Assembly (NCBI GenBank): GCA_000507305.1
Contig: DF239083.1
Location: 123,713-187,712, forward strand
DNA length: 64,000 nucleotides
Source: Breviolum minutum Mf 1.05b.01
Taxonomy: Eukaryota > Sar > Dinophyceae > Suessiales > Symbiodiniaceae
Direction of reading: 5' to 3'
Within the stretch, counting starts at the first letter, position 1. Every line of letters begins with the position of its first letter. Positions 1 through 13,534 of the stretch are shown here, in pieces. Position numbers and translations under genes: made by a program. The notes beneath the pieces were generated by a model. The model did not search any database. It saw nothing but the letters and a program-made list of their open reading frames with translations, and was not told where the DNA came from.

Positions 1-1187
1 AATATAAATATATGTCATATATATATATGTACATGCAAGAACACATTTAATTTAGATAAGAATTGACCAGACTATAGATTCTATATAGATTAGATAATAA
101 GATCAAAAAAGGGATTACAAGGGTACTGTACATACGGGTAGATGGTAGAATAGATTTGAGTAACTTGGATAAAACGAGATAACAGTGGGGTAGGATTTGA
201 TGAGACTGCAGTCATGATAAGTTTAGTATAGATTTAAGTCTAAATCTATATAGCAATACAATATGTTCCAAGTATAATCCCCATATTAGGGTAGAATAAT
301 CACCTATATAAACAAAATAGCCAGTGTTTTGGATAAACTGTTCACCTTGCGAAGAAAATCCGATCCTTTTTTCCACAGGCCTCCTTTTTCACTTCTTTCA
401 GCGCCTGGCTGCTTGCTGCTTGTTGCTATCAAAAAAAATCCCATTAGAATGGGAGATTTGGTGGTTTCCAAAAATAGGGGTACCCCAAAATGGATGGTTT
501 ATAATGGAAAACCCTATTGAAATGGATGATTTGGGGGTACCACTATTTTTGGAAACACCTATTTGGTTCAAATGAGGTTGTTTTTTCATTTCGGGGGCGA
601 CTTTCAGGTTAGTGTTGGGGAAGCACATTCACATGACTCTTAACTACAGTCAATGGTTTCCCGTTTACCTGAATCGAACATGGAAGGCACCACCCCAAGT
701 GGAAATGATTTAGATCAGCTTGTCAAACATATTCAATCTGGTTCAATCTCCCTTCAATCCTGTTGCCAATGACCAATGTTCGATACCTTGTTGTGTTCAC
801 CAAAAAACAAGCAGAACCAAAGGCAAGAACAAGAAGAATCCCAAGATATGTTCACTTTGTTCCATCCATGGGACTCCTCTCATCCTTGAAAAGAAAAGAA
901 TCTACACCAGGGACGCCTTGCATATCAAACATGTGTCAGGTGCTGTCAAGATCTATCCAATCCATCTTTTGGTAACAGCATCTATCCGCCTACAACAGGG
1001 CACGTTGTACTAACTGTACATCATTATACATAACTCCTCTCCACTTGTACTACAAATCTATTGATTCACATCATTAGGGATATCTTTAAATATCATACAA
1101 TCATACACATTATATATCTCAAAAACCACAAGACCACCCACAAATACCGATCTTTTTCCACCCAAAAAGTGCTTCCACCCGGAAGGC
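1..1187. other. No gene supported
   Basis: AT-rich leader, foldback element A at 461-560, and a stretch at 720-1010 open in two plus frames but without splice sites or recognisable sequence. Confidence 0.6.
461..560. mobile_element. Foldback element, family A, copy 1
   Basis: About 100 bp, nearly a perfect palindrome: GGTTTCCAAAAATAGGGGTACC at one end and its inverse at the other, with a TTTATAATGGAAAACCC loop. Both strands translate to the GWFIMENPI-type peptide seen across dinoflagellate sequence, which is an artefact of the palindrome. Confidence 0.85.
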
Positions 1188-3912
1188 CTTCTCCAACTCT
1201 GCGCTTCGTTGCTCCGCGCTGTCTTTGTCGCGTTGCAGTTCCTCCAGCCGTCGCTGCTCTGTGACCGTCGCAGTGGCGTGCCTCCGGTGGGTTCACGCGA
1301 TTTTGGGAAACTTTCACCACGATTCTTTGCCGGGAAAATGTTCCCTTCAAGGAATGACATCTGTCTTTTTTAACCAACGCTGACAATCTCAATTCTCTAA
1401 AGTTCATTGTGGAATTTCCCCTACAGCAAATGAAGGAAACAGTAATCGGGGACAATTCCCCAAACTAATAAACCACTTATATAAATGGAACAACAAGTGA
1501 CAAAAACGGATGAAAAAGGGCAACTTCTTTATCAACTGCCCTGGTGGATTTGTCACGACAAATGATAATGACAAATGATCACTAATATATTAAAACTAAA
1601 TATGTATATATATATACATAAATAAATATCGTGTAGTAGACATACTAGTATCACTATTATCAACCAATATTGCTTTATCTATGATGTCTAAAATATATCG
1701 CATATCATTCGTTGCAATTAATATGTATTATGCAGTCTTGTTTAACCACATAACATATGTGGATAATGTGGGATGAACAACACGCGTCGCTATTGTTGAG
1801 TGGAGAGGTGATGCAGAAGGTCATCCTGACGTGTGATACACTATCTTCCATGGTGATATCCCATCCAAAAACGACTGAAAACAACCTACAATACTGTTGA
1901 TGGAAGAAGTCCTGCACTGGTGGATATGGTAAATATCCCGTTATTTACAGGGTTTGAGACGTCCCAGGTGGTGCTGGATTTCTTCCATCAACCGTATCAG
2001 GCGCTGATTCGGCAAAGAATGGAACACCACAACGGATGTTCCTTGTTCACCATCCAGCTGGTGTCAATATATAGATCCAAACTGTTCGGAATGCTGCCAT
2101 TTTGGGAATGCAAAAAAAACACCAAAAAAAGAAAGAACACCCTGAAATGCAAGCTGCTACATGCTCTCACTCCCTCTATTTTTGTGACTATATCATGACT
2201 TTACATGATATATTTGCACCCAAGCCTTCGAATTGTATATCTATACCCCCTTTTCACTAGGGCCTCATTCGCTCCTCCTCCAACTGGAATTTGCTTTGAG
2301 CACTTGCATGGAGCGCCAAAGTCTGTTTCTGAAGCTCTTCAGAAAGCCTGGATGCTTCAAACAGCTGGTAGGTGCCAGTATGACAAGCTCGTCAAGGGAC
2401 AAGGACGAGTGTACCCCTAACGTACGTGTACCTATGGTATCTAGGCTGGTGTTTTTTTGCAGATTCTTGGGGATGTTTTCACCGATAAATACCCATGCAC
2501 TATGTAGGGCTTCTATGTGGAATTCCCATAGAGGTACGTTGGTAGGGGTACATCCAAGTATCCCCTGAAATAGAGCCCGCCAAATTGAGGCCGCTTTGGA
2601 ACATACTCAGCACCATTTCTGGTGAAGCTAGGAGGTGGTTAAAAGTTCGTCAGGGACATGGCTGTTTCTTAAAATACCGTTGTCGGAAAGCGTGTGGAAT
2701 GGGAGGTATGTTTTGGAAGTATGATTCGGGGTATGATTCGAGGCAATGCAACGTGCCTGTGGTCATAAATTCTGTATACGCTGTTCCTGGAAACACTCAC
2801 ATGGGAGTTTCATACTGGAACGTAGGAAATCCAGTACCACTTTGAAGACGCAACCGTGGAAAGGCAAAATGTCTTTTAAAGGAGGACAGTTCTCAACTCA
2901 AGGAAGGTATATCTAGGCATTGTGACCGTACGTTTGAGATCTCCCTGTGACCGTACGTCCTTAGTGAACCAAACTCTGGACCCACGTGTTTCTTTCGCAT
3001 GATTGGTCATAGATTCATCCAAACATATATTATGGTACATCAGTAGGCTTCATGGAGCATACACCTTTATAGGATTATATGGTTGGCATTGTTTGGGAAT
3101 TCCTACTCCCCGGTTTTAACTTCCAGGTGCTACAAAGGAAACCTTTACACATAGCTTTTGACTATTCGCAATACGCCCTAGTAGCATCCTGATAGCGCCA
3201 CTCCAATCTTCGGACCTCGCATTCTCCGCTTGCTTTGCTTCAACCTCCTTCCAGCGATCTTCCGCCAATTTCTTGGCATCCTGAAGGAACAAGCATCCTT
3301 GCAATGATCATATTTTTTTACCTGCTTTTGGAATGTGATTTGGAACGGTAGGGAAGGAACACCAAATGGTGCTAAGTCAGTCTGGGATTGTGCCACTGGT
3401 AGAACTTGAGCTAGCTTTGGACGCATCAACATGTTGGTAACGGTGGAATCTGCATGTCCAACTTGCTGAAGACTCTATCCATTGTTCATGCCCGAATCGA
3501 ACGTTTGGTAAACATGAGACAAGATCCAAACTATAACGTACAAAAATATATTATATAATGCATGTAATATATGGATTATACCTGGAAAGGTATATATATA
3601 TATGTATATACATTATATAGTATACCAAATAAAATATAGATATTGTGACATATGGAAATATCATATATATATAAATATTATAATATATATAATGTATATA
3701 TGTATAATTTATACTGTATACATATTTCACAATGCATTGTACTATATTGTACTCATATATACCTACATACATACACATCATAACACCAACCTTCTCCTAA
3801 AACGCAGTCAAACCTAGCCGTTGCCATTACGCAAACACAACAACTGCACCAACCGCACCTCCAACTGCCTCTGCAGTTTTAACCTCTCATCATCCACCCT
3901 TGCAGACAGCTC
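1188..3912 (-). CDS. Coiled-coil protein, five exons
   Basis: Exons (complement): 3859-3912 (ELSARVDDERLKLQRQLE), 3322 to about 3430 (Pro/Gln-rich VLPVAQSQTDLAPFG), 3216-3280 (DAKKLAEDRWKEVEAKQAE), 2264-2364 (RLSEELQKQTLALHASAQ) and 1188-1281 (TEQRRLEELQRDKDSAEQ). Each is bounded by AG acceptors and GT or GC donors. 3322 to 3280 joins in phase 0; the other joins need more exons. The heptads are rich in E, K, Q and L. Style and content match the EETKK-type exons at 63 kb. No Met or stop could be assigned. Confidence 0.5.
1892..1996. mobile_element. Foldback element, family E, copy 1
   Basis: TACTGTTGATGGAAGAAGTCC at one end, TTCTTCCATCAACCGTA at the other; the core has GATATGGTAAAT. Confidence 0.75.
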
Positions 3913-5223
3913 CTGTGGCAAAAGCCAGGTAGCATTCGTGGTTTGAACTCGGGCATGCTAATGCCACATAAATATACATAAATCATCATAAATCCATATA
4001 AGTCCCTGATTCATTGCGATGATGAGCCCTTGAGCCTTCTTACTATAGCTCGTCTTTTATGCTCTCTTGACTTTTGTGCGTGGTCTTGTCTTGGCAAGCA
4101 CAAAAGCAGTAGCCAATCAATCGCAGTAGGTTGAACAAGAAACACTCCGAACATTTGCTGAATTGCTCTGTAGATATGTTTATGATTTATGACCTTCTTA
4201 TGCATAATCATTTTGTGGGGGCGTGTCCTACATCGGGGTGGCATCAAAAGCAAGCAAAGTTGCCAAAGGAGGAAAACCTGTGAGCCCTTCTTGGGATATG
4301 TTTGATCACATCTGATTGTCCTCAAAGATAGTCAACAAAAAAAACATCTCAATGAAAAACTTACTAATGCAGAACCCGGAGGTTGTAAAGCGAAACAGAT
4401 CATGACGATCATGCCACATATCCGAATGTGATTTATCCAACATTGATCCATTGATCAAAGAAAACCAAACTGGAGATTGTTGCTTCAAAAGAACTAACCT
4501 GGGCACAAAGCTGCCAAAAAAAAGCGATCTTTTGTGACACAGCTGCACTGCATCCAGACGCACTGGGCAGTTGTCAGGCATGGTTGTCTTCTCGGGGGAT
4601 ATTCAGTCATAGGACAGCTCAAAACATGGCTCATCATTTCAATTCAATATGAATTAATTCATAGAAACCGTTGTTGTCCCATCGTGTCACCATGTTTTTG
4701 GTCCCATCTGAACATCTCCATGTTGACAGTTTCGCCGGCGCTTTAAAATGGGACGCGGCAAATCATCCGCGGCACACGCGGGCACGGGAATCTTCATGAC
4801 CCACAGGTCTTGATCAATTTTTCCTGCAATTCCTATGGACTTCGTGAAAACACCCCAAAAAGACACCAAATTATTGATATTGTGAATTAATATAATCATA
4901 GACTAACAGATTCACTCTTTGAATTTTTGAATGTTCTTTCTTGTTTGCTTACCTATATTTCTATGACTCCATAATGCAGGTTTTGGGGCAGGCTCCGCCA
5001 ATCATTTTAGCATCATACCTGAGGCACAGGCAGGGCTCAACTGAGGTTCTCACACTGAAAAATCCCGGGCCGGATGTTCATGGGTCAAACACACCGTGTT
5101 TAGGTGATGAGGTATCAAACATCACAAAAAACAATACAAAAACTTAGATAAATATATGATTACCATATGAATATTGTTGAATTTCGATGGTTGGACTTCC
5201 ACATAAACTCGTTCACCAAAAAC
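3913..5223. other. Weak coding traces only
   Basis: A 36-bp stretch at 5020-5056 has a good minus acceptor (ATTTTTCAG) and donor (CTCAG-GTATGA), while the plus strand here is open for 68 codons. Neither is conclusive. Frames at 4011-4581 were not resolved. Confidence 0.4.
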
Positions 5224-8200
5224 CCATTGAGTTTCAAGCGACTTCTGGTGTCCAAGGTGGTCATGACTGCACGATCATCTCGTTCGAAGTCCCGTTCTGA
5301 CTCCAGAATCTTTTCCAATGGCGATCGAATCTCGTCCGGTCCGTCTACAATGACCTTTCCCGTCATCTCCTGCAAGGTTTCTTGAGAAGAAACACGTTCT
5401 GTTGACAGTGACAAGTCCTCCGGTGAAAAAGGTACTCCAGGTATCTCCAGATAGTAATACTTAGTAGTAGAATGATTTAATCCCTCGGATGTGCGATATG
5501 AGGTGGTGCAGGATTTGGCCAGCAACAAGGGTATGAAAGAAGATGATGATATACTTTAAACTTTAACCCTATATTGTAACCCTATAACCCTGTCGACATG
5601 TGCAGCGATGATTTTTTGGGGGTTTGATTTTAGTCTGCCCTAGCCTCGCCTGATCGTTACCGTTTTGGAAGCGCACATACAGGACTTCGGCCGGGCGCTT
5701 CAGCTTCCGCATTGCCCAGGATGTCTGTCACAGGACAGTGGAAGTGATGGTTGGTTTTGATATGATACCGTGTATATACATACGCCGTAAATCTCAAATA
5801 TGAACAAGTTCTTCAAGTATGAATAAGTGATTACACAAATATATAGTTTTAAATAAAAAGGATATTGATTTCAAATATATAACACATATACATGTATGCA
5901 TAGTTGAAAACAAAACCGTTATATAACATATCATGTATGTAGTGTGAATACAACAACAAAATATCTATACACAGAAGTTAAATAGGTAAGCACGGTAATT
6001 GCATGAAATGCTAATTATAAAAGCAGGTCAAACCAAAAATATAGTAACAGATGTGTTTCTAACAACGCAGGGATTCTAAAAGGATAAGGATACTAATCGG
6101 AACTCGGGGAATTGCAGCCTTTTTGAATTGGGCATCTCACCGCAGCAACATCTCATTGGAAGCAAGGAAATGATCAACCGAAATACTTACTTTCTTCATT
6201 GCATCGCCAAGAAGCCATTGGATCCTTCATTTCGTACTGACCCTTGGATTTTCCATGGCCAACTTGTGCGGAGGGCTGGCTTATATTAGGATGACTTTTG
6301 AAGAAAAAACAAATTACAACATATACAAAATGCATACTTGCACACACGTCAATATCTAGATGAACTGAAAAGAAACCCTGATCTAATAAAAATTTATTAT
6401 GATTATCTCATCCGCTTGACTTGTGAATTGAGGGTTTACCATGTTTACCCGATAGAACCCTACGTTAGAGTGATAAAGATAGGGTACATGGTTTACCCAG
6501 ACCAGCGCCACTTAAAGAATAGAGATGCATGACACAGAGCCTTACCACCACACAACAAACAGTCTATAATTCGAATCAAAACCAATGATCCAATCGCAAC
6601 ACCTATCCATAGAATGCCGCTATATGAGATACTCACGAACAGCGTCTTTTTCAAAACCACTCCCTAACGTGGGGCTACATACCCTAAGATCTACCACCCT
6701 AGCAACAAGGACTAAAACCATGGAAAACATAAGCCATGGAAGACATGATTGCACTATAAAATCACCAGCCAGGATTTTACTACCTCAATACGTAGCCTCC
6801 AATGAACCAAAGTGGCCCACAAAGAATTGCTATTTCGGTACACTAATCACTAGTGGACATCATTTTATCGTGGAATTTCCAACCAGGATATCCATTTAAG
6901 GCTTAAAATGATAAACATTGAATCTTCAAACCACTGATTCCAATTTTTTCTCTTCCTTGCCAAGAAACACCAAACTTAAGAGATGAATATCAATAAATAA
7001 ATTACTTGGAAATCCCTCTTTCGAGGAAATACTTAGTAGTTGAAGGGGACAGGTATGACCTACAACACAAATGATGCTTATCAGTATTACTAGAAAGGGG
7101 GACAACCCAACAAATCACTGTATTTTTCCTTGATTTTCAAAAAAAAACACTTTAGCCAACGAAATCGGAAAAGTGAAGGATCTTTGGGTGCCTGTTTCAA
7201 TGACTACACTCCCCCGAAATCTAACATAGCCCCTGAACATAGGCCATCCCCGTCCAAAAAATCATCTTCCAAGCACCAATACTTCAGGTGCCATGTTAGT
7301 TTCAGGGAGGGTACATGTTGGACTTTTCATTGGATCAACTTTTAATACCCGAAATTTTGTTTTTTTTCCCGAAGAACCGAGCGTCTGAGACGTGGGTCCT
7401 CCACAATGCCTGTGTCCTTGGAGAAGCTTTTTTCAGTCATTGGCTGTGATCCCTTGAAGTCGAATTGAGCTTCAACTGAACTCATAGCAGTTGACACATC
7501 ACCATATAATGACATAACTTACAATATAAACATATACAGATCAATACGGTCTAGATATTATTATAAATATGTATATTCAAAAACCAAACTAAACATATAT
7601 CTTCATATGTAATAACATATGATATAATATCTTTCTATGACATATGATATACTATATACGATTATGATATACAACCAGCTCTGATTCGACCCCAGCGTCT
7701 CAGTAACATGTATCCATTTCCCACTCGACAGGGCTTTGAAGAGTTCTTCCTGCAAAACCATGGGATCACAGATCCGGCAGGGAGGGTGTCAGTGTTTTTT
7801 TCTCTAATTTTTTGTTGGTTTGCAGAATCTTAAAGGGATGCATGGTGGAGAATGGAGTCCAAAGAAATCCAAAGTTCACTTCTTAGATCTGTTTTGGATC
7901 CCCTTTCCTCTTTGCGGTCGGATGGTTGTAATTAGACATAATGAATGGTATGTAAGTAGTAAATAACCACCCACTGTGTAGTACATTCCATATGTATTAC
8001 GTCAGGTAACAAACCAATATTGTCATACTGCGATGGGGGTTATATTTGCCACCTAGCACTTGTTGCCAGAAGCAGAAGCCTCCCATGAATGGACTTGGAA
8101 TGCTCCGTGTGCTCATAATTGGTGCCGTGGGGTGCCCCTGTGGATCATCGTTGATGCTTACCATGGAATTTGAAAAACCATCTTTTCCTAGAACTATTTT

Positions 8201-8476
8201 CAACAAACATCATCTTCAAAATTTCATATCCCCTAGTATCCAGGTATGGTATATTCACCGGTAACTTGGTTGATTTTTATGGCAAACATAGGTAAATATA
8301 CTATACATGGATCCTATGGGTACGTATATGTATATCAATGTATATCATAATATGTTCCCCCTCTCTTGACCGGAACCATCTCCACTTAGCTACCCGGTAA
8401 TCCAGCCGTGGGCCGTGACCTGGTTACTGTTTTCGTAGGCTTCGCATTCCACTTCGATAAGTTCATCCCAAAGCTC
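5224..8476 (-). CDS. Chain of seven exons, unknown protein
   Basis: Exons (complement): 8420-8476 (ELWDELIEVECEAYENSNQ, sites CAACTAG and CAG-GTCACG), 8060-8137 (HPTAPIMSTRSIPSPFMGG), 7676-7749 (EELFKALSSGKWIHVTET), 7378-7480 (AQFDFKGSQPMTEKSFSKD), 6191-6236 (YEMKDPMASWRCNEE, donor GTAAGT), 5661-5724 (donor GTAACG; two frames possible) and 5224-5444 (EDLSLSTERVSSQETLQEM, then DEIRSPLEKILESERDFERD). The first five join in phase; the last two need confirmation. No family recognised. Exon 6191-6236 could start at 6279. The last exon ends in a GT donor, so the gene continues toward lower coordinates. Confidence 0.5.
7208..7317. mobile_element. Foldback element, family D
   Basis: Ends CCCCGAAATCTAACATAG and inverted CATGTTAGTTTCAGGGAGGGTA; about 110 bp. 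Confidence 0.7.
8230..8322. mobile_element. Foldback element, family B, copy 1
   Basis: Diverged copy of the element whose clearest version is at 63814-63909; shares GGTAAATATAC and the ATGGATCCTATGG end. Lies inside an intron (8138-8419). Confidence 0.65.
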
Positions 8477-10099
8477 CTAGTTGAGGGTGGAGATGGTTGC
8501 CGCTTAGCCGTTGGGTGATGATGGGTATGTCTGAGCTTTCAAATGGACCTGATAATCCTAACGAAAGTTAGTAACCAAATATCATTATGCTATGAAAATA
8601 TGAACAATGTTAGATGGTCCTTTCTTGACCCAAACTTTGAGCACCCAAATTTGAGGAGACTTCTGAGATCTTCTCAGCTCAGCGCAGGAGCTTGAACCAC
8701 AAAATTCTCCCGAAATCCATTGGTGTGTCGCTGGAAAAGACACCTCTACTTGTTACCGGAGTCGTCTTCCAACCAATCAAAAACTGCCTACAAACTAATA
8801 CAAACTCAAATATCTCTCTAAAATTGGTAAACCCTCAACTATTGAAAGCATGTGTTCAACTGAACTATTCTAGGGACCTGGATCAGAGAGGTTTAGATCC
8901 GAGTTTTTTCCTTATAGTCACTAAATTTCACTAAATCATTAAAGTCAAGTAAACAAATTCAACTAAGTACACACTGTGCAAACGCTCCATCCAAAAAACA
9001 CCTAATTCTAAAGAAACACAATATAGAGTGTTGAGAGTAAACAGTTGACGCCAATCACCACAGCTGCTGCTGCTCTAGCTGCAGACATCATTGTCATCAT
9101 CATCATCACCACCAAAAGCAGCAGCTTGGTTCATCATCATCATCATCATCATCATGTTTTTTGTGCCATGTTGTTGTTCATCATCATACTTGCAATGAGT
9201 CGGTTCACGCCCATCATCAAAAGATTCATGCCAAAACCGTGGCTGTTGGTACTAGTCAGAGCTCGCTTAGCACCGACAGCGACATAATGCGAGACCACCA
9301 AAGTAGGACAATGTATGTACAACAGACTACCTAGAGAAACAAATCATTTTCAAAATTACTCAGACCCCCACGTTATATATCTTTGCATTTGTTGCAAAAT
9401 TTGTTTTCCACATTTCCCCCACTTTTTGTTGCATTAGAAAGCAACAACTAAGAAACCTCAGATTCCCAGGTCCCAAAACCAACCATCCCCCAGTTGAGGC
9501 ACCGTAAATTTCTGCACAGAGAGACTGCACAATTTTATATTGGGATATACAGCATGAAGGCCATCATCGTTTCCAGATGCAAAATAACGCAAACCTGCAG
9601 GTTTTTTTTGATTGGATTCCGGAAACCCTGGGATGTTTTTTGAACAAACATTGTTGGAATATTTGAAAAACATAATATGAGTATTAAAAGGTAATTACAA
9701 ATTCATAAATAATTGTGTATCCTGAAATGGACATTTTGATACAAATTTGTATAAACATAGGGATATCGTATGTCTCCAAAATTGTGATCAATTCGATACG
9801 TGTCCAAAAAAAGGTGTCATGCCTCATCATAAAACCTGCGAACATGCCGCACTTTCGATCGATAGATCCACGTCGTGGAGAAATCCATGTTTTCTTAACT
9901 GGTGGAGCATGCAAATATCTGAGTGCATAGTGAAATGAATGTAGGATTCCCCTTTCTCAACCACTGTTGGGTATTTTCCATCATCTGTAAATGTCAGAAT
10001 CCATCTTGACATACCTGTAAAACTTCATGCAATATGAAAAAATAAGAATGCCTCAAAACATCTGCTTCCCAAATAAAATCAAGTATTTCTGCGGGACTT
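8477..10099. other. No gene supported
   Basis: AT-rich, with CAT arrays near 9080-9155. Short plus-strand frames here have no coding character. Confidence 0.6.
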
Positions 10100-10400
10100 T
10101 GGAGTGTCTAATGTTCAGACACAGCAAATTGCATTGACATTCCCTGCCTTGTTTCTTTGCAAAACCTTCTTTCTTCCATTTCTCGAATATCTGGTTGGCT
10201 TCTTGTGATGGCGCCCTCAGGGGCGGCCCGGTACTTGAATTTACCAACCATGAAATCTGCATTCCCAGCATTTACCAAGTTCCACTCAGATTTGACAACA
10301 GGTGTTGTGACGTTCAGAAATGCGACTTCAAAAGTATTCCACTCAAATCTCAAACATCTTCTGGTCCCACTTTTCTTCAGACCCAGGTGCTTCAAGGAAA
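10100..10400 (-). CDS. Two exons of a Lys/Glu-rich protein
   Basis: At about 10280-10395 a frame reads FLNVTTPVVKSEWNL before donor TTG-GTAAAT. At about 10130-10235, in another frame, it reads APSQEANQIFEKWKKEGF and AKKQGRE. A third short frame (EAPGSEEKWDQKMFE) is open at 10340-10390, so the first exon's frame is not certain. Confidence 0.4.
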
Positions 10401-10674
10401 GTCCTTTTCAACAAGCAAACATCAACTACCCTGTGATTTTGAGGATTCTGGGTTTCTTTAGCTCCTCATTTAATAGGAGAATACATCATCCCTGGCTCCT
10501 TAGCTTCCCAATATTGAATGGTAGTCAACATGTTTAAAAACCCACATAATTCATCCAAGCTTCACTTGTGTCAGCGTGGATCTGACTTGATCATTGACAT
10601 CAATTCGACAAGAGCCTTGCCTTGGTGATGTTGCGCAAACGGAAGGGGCACCAAAATGGTTGGTTGGTTGGTTG

Positions 10675-11560
10675 GTTCATGGGTGGTGATGCTTTGGTTG
10701 GTGGTCGTGTGGTAGTAGTGGTAGTAGTGGTAGTAGTGGTAGTAGTGGTAGTAGTGGTAGTAGCGGTAGTAGCGGTAGTAGCGGTAGAAGTGGTAGTAGT
10801 GGTAGTAGTGGTAGTAGTGGTAGTAGTGGTAGTAGNGGTGTTGGTGTTGGTGTTGGTGTTGGTGTTGGTGTTGGTGTTGGTGTTGGTGTTGGTGTTGGTG
10901 TTGGTGTTGGTGTTGGTGTTGGTGTTGGTGTTGGTGTTGGTGTTGGTGTTGGTGTTGGTGTTGGTGTTGGTGTTGGTGTTGGTGTTGGTGTTGGTGTTGG
11001 TGTTGGTGTTGGTGTTGGTGTTGGTGTTGGTGTTGGTGTTGGTGTTGGTGTTGGTGTTGGTGTTGGTGTTGGTGTTGGTGTTGGTGTTGGTGTTGGTGTT
11101 GGTGTTGGTGTTGGTGTTGGTGTTGGTGTTGGTGTTGGTGTTGGTGTTGGTGTTGGTGTTGGTGTTGGTGGTGTTGGTGTTGTTGGTGGTGTTGGTGTTG
11201 GTCTTGGTCTTGGTGTTGGTGTTTGGTTGTGTTGTTGTCTTTTTGTTTTTTCTGTTGCTTTTTTGGTTGTTTGATTGTTTGCTTTGGCTGTTTTGGTTGC
11301 TACTTGTCCTTTTTGCTGTTTGGTTGCTTGGTTGCTTGGTTGCTTGGTTGCTTGGTTGTTTGGTTGTTTGGTTGTTTGGTTGGTGGTTGCTTGCTTGGTT
11401 CTTGGCTTGTTTGCTTGGTTGTTTGATTGTTTGCTGTTTGCTTGGCTGGCTGGTTGGTTTTGGTGTTGATGTTGAGGCTGCTGTTGATGTTGATGTCGAT
11501 GTCGATGATGTTGATGATGTTGATGATGTTGATGATGATGATGATGATGATGATGATGTC
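10675..11560. repeat. Composite low-complexity block with hexanucleotide array
   Basis: TTGGTTGG units, then GGTAGTAGT units to 10835, an N at 10836, then about 57 copies of GGTGTT (10837-11175), TTGCTTGG-type units and TGATGATGT units. The long frames on both strands come from the periodicity and are not taken as genes. Confidence 0.9.
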
Positions 11561-12437
11561 GTTGATGTTGTTCTGGTTGATGTGGTTGGTTGGTCGTTCC
11601 TGGAAATTGCTGTTGACTTGAAACATCAATCAAACCGTTTTTTTATTGAGGCTTCTCAATGTTGAGACATGTTTCAAATGCACTGGGGTGTTGTTGTTTC
11701 ATTTCATTACGCATACCCGAACTTTGATGGTCACTGTGAATCTCTGCACCATTTCTATATATCCTGAAATCTGCATAAGTATCACAGGTGTACAGCACAA
11801 AACTGGATATCTCCTCTAGAGTGCATCATTTCTATTCTCCTTATATCATGTAGTGAATTTTGAAATATCATTAATAATAATATGGGTAGCATACATTGTA
11901 TCATACATAATATTAAGATCTCAAACAACTATATATCAGAATATCTCTCTACTCTTTGTGACATCAGTATGTCATACTGCACAGGTCTCTTAAAATGTCT
12001 TTGCACCATGATTCCAACGCTGTGATTACCCAACCTTCGTACCACCAAGGCGCTTGATCCACTGCCATTTTTCTATGGACTGCTCATCCTTCACCTCACT
12101 GTGTTTGGTCGGATTTTTTAGCCCACATTTTTTCGGCATGTTGATGTTCATAAGTCCAAAGGAGTAAATGTTTCAACACCCCCCTCCCCTCCACGTTGTT
12201 GAATATTCTTGGGATTGAAACAGGAGTTGATCATTAATTGCACATGCTGCATCCAAACCTTCCCGATCAATGAAAGGAAACAAAAGAAAAGAAGTTCCAA
12301 CTACAAGTCCCAGAAAGCAACCAAACATATACAGTATCTAAGGGGAATCACCCAGAACTACCACTTGGATACTTGGAATATCTTTGTTTCCCGTCATTCG
12401 GTTTTTCAAATTGAACGGTTCCCGTCATTCGACAAAA
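11561..12437. other. No gene supported
   Basis: AT-rich flank of the low-complexity block. It follows the stop at 12438 in the direction of transcription. Confidence 0.6.
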
Positions 12438-12544
12438 TCATCGATTCAGCTGGGTGGCCCATTTAGCTTCAACTCTGGCAGCCCTGTCCTCAATCGACAT
12501 GTTAATAATATTGTTGTCATCCGGGAACTTGAAGAGTATTTCAC
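12438..12544 (-). CDS. Terminal exon, stop at 12438
   Basis: Acceptor GTTGCGAG, 107 nt. It reads GEILFKFPDDNNIINMS, then IEDRAARVEAKWATQLNR and TGA. It closes the gene that contains the primase-like exons, or a gene behind it. Confidence 0.55.
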
Positions 12545-12689
12545 CTCGCAACGGAAGCTCTGAACAAAAAAAACGCAAGCTGCCAAGATTTTTTTGGTTC
12601 ACATGGATGTGAGCTCAAAGAAATGAACATGTCTGAAACCAACCAACTCCCAACACCAAGATTGCTATCGTGGCCATGTGGGCCATGAG

Positions 12690-12975
12690 TTCCCAAAATT
12701 GTTAATGTCATTTCGCATCAACGATAAAAGTGGAGAGCAACGTGAGAAATATGGAACTCCTTTTGGTGTGGTGAATGTTGAATTGCAATCTTTTCCTGCG
12801 GTTCTGCACTCAAGCGGCTGTGTTCTGCGGTGCTTGAGTTTGAAAAGAACCATTCCAAAATACTGGTACCCCAGATGCACCATATGGGCGAAAAAATCGA
12901 TGCTCATGTTGGTGCAGCAGTATTTGGGAACATCCTGGAAGTCCAAGAAATCTCCCATATTAATCATATTATGGC
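12690..12975 (-). CDS. Candidate exon
   Basis: One frame is open for about 100 codons: DFQDVPKYCCTNMSIDFF, HLGYQYFGMVLFKLKHR, CRTAGKDCNSTF. A second frame is open over part of it. Splice sites are not resolved. Confidence 0.35.
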
Positions 12976-13399
12976 TGGTCAACCAACCCCCCCCCTAACG
13001 TACCCCCTCAGAAATAAGACCAAATTAAGGGCTTATTAACCATTGGTTTCCCTTGATAAGGTGTTGCATCATTTATTAAAATAGTATAAGCATGTATAAG
13101 CAGTCTCATGAAGCTTCCAACTTGTAACCATCATCATACCACATCCATTTGCTTTCAAACATTGAACGTTCAAGTCATGGGAACATGGTGTTACGATGTA
13201 TCTCTTTGAATATGTCCTTACATCCACCGATTCTGTTTCGAAACATCGTCCCAGGCCCCTGAGTTTGTCCAGACCTTCCCAATTCCCAGCATGGAAGGTG
13301 TCTCAAAATTACTGACCCCCCAAAATTACCGGAAAACATGGGTGGATCAATTAAACATGGCTTTTTGAAATAAATAAATGGAATCATTTTTGTTAAAAC

Positions 13400-13534
13400 A
13401 CACACATTGCTGGAGGCTCCACCATAATTTTTGGGACACATCCAGTCACATCCACCATTTTCGACAGAGCTTCCAATCACTTTGGAAGGTCGTCCTTCAA
13501 TCACCCGGACCTTCTTCGCGGCGGACCTAACCGC
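13400..13534 (-). CDS. Exon downstream of the primase-like exons
   Basis: Acceptor CGCGGTTAG. It reads AAKKVRVIEGRPSKVIG, then SSVENGGCDWMCPK. It is open for longer than needed, so the donor is uncertain. Unknown function. Confidence 0.45.

Noticed and set aside
461-560. Conserved GWFIMENPI peptide as a gene
   Set aside because: The peptide arises from a palindromic element and appears on both strands.
3551-3817. Tyr/Ile-rich frames on both strands
   Set aside because: Produced by an AT dinucleotide-rich stretch.
10622-11665. Long open frames of 347 (plus) and 318 (minus) codons
   Set aside because: They consist of dipeptide repeats created by hexanucleotide and tetranucleotide arrays; no unique coding sequence.
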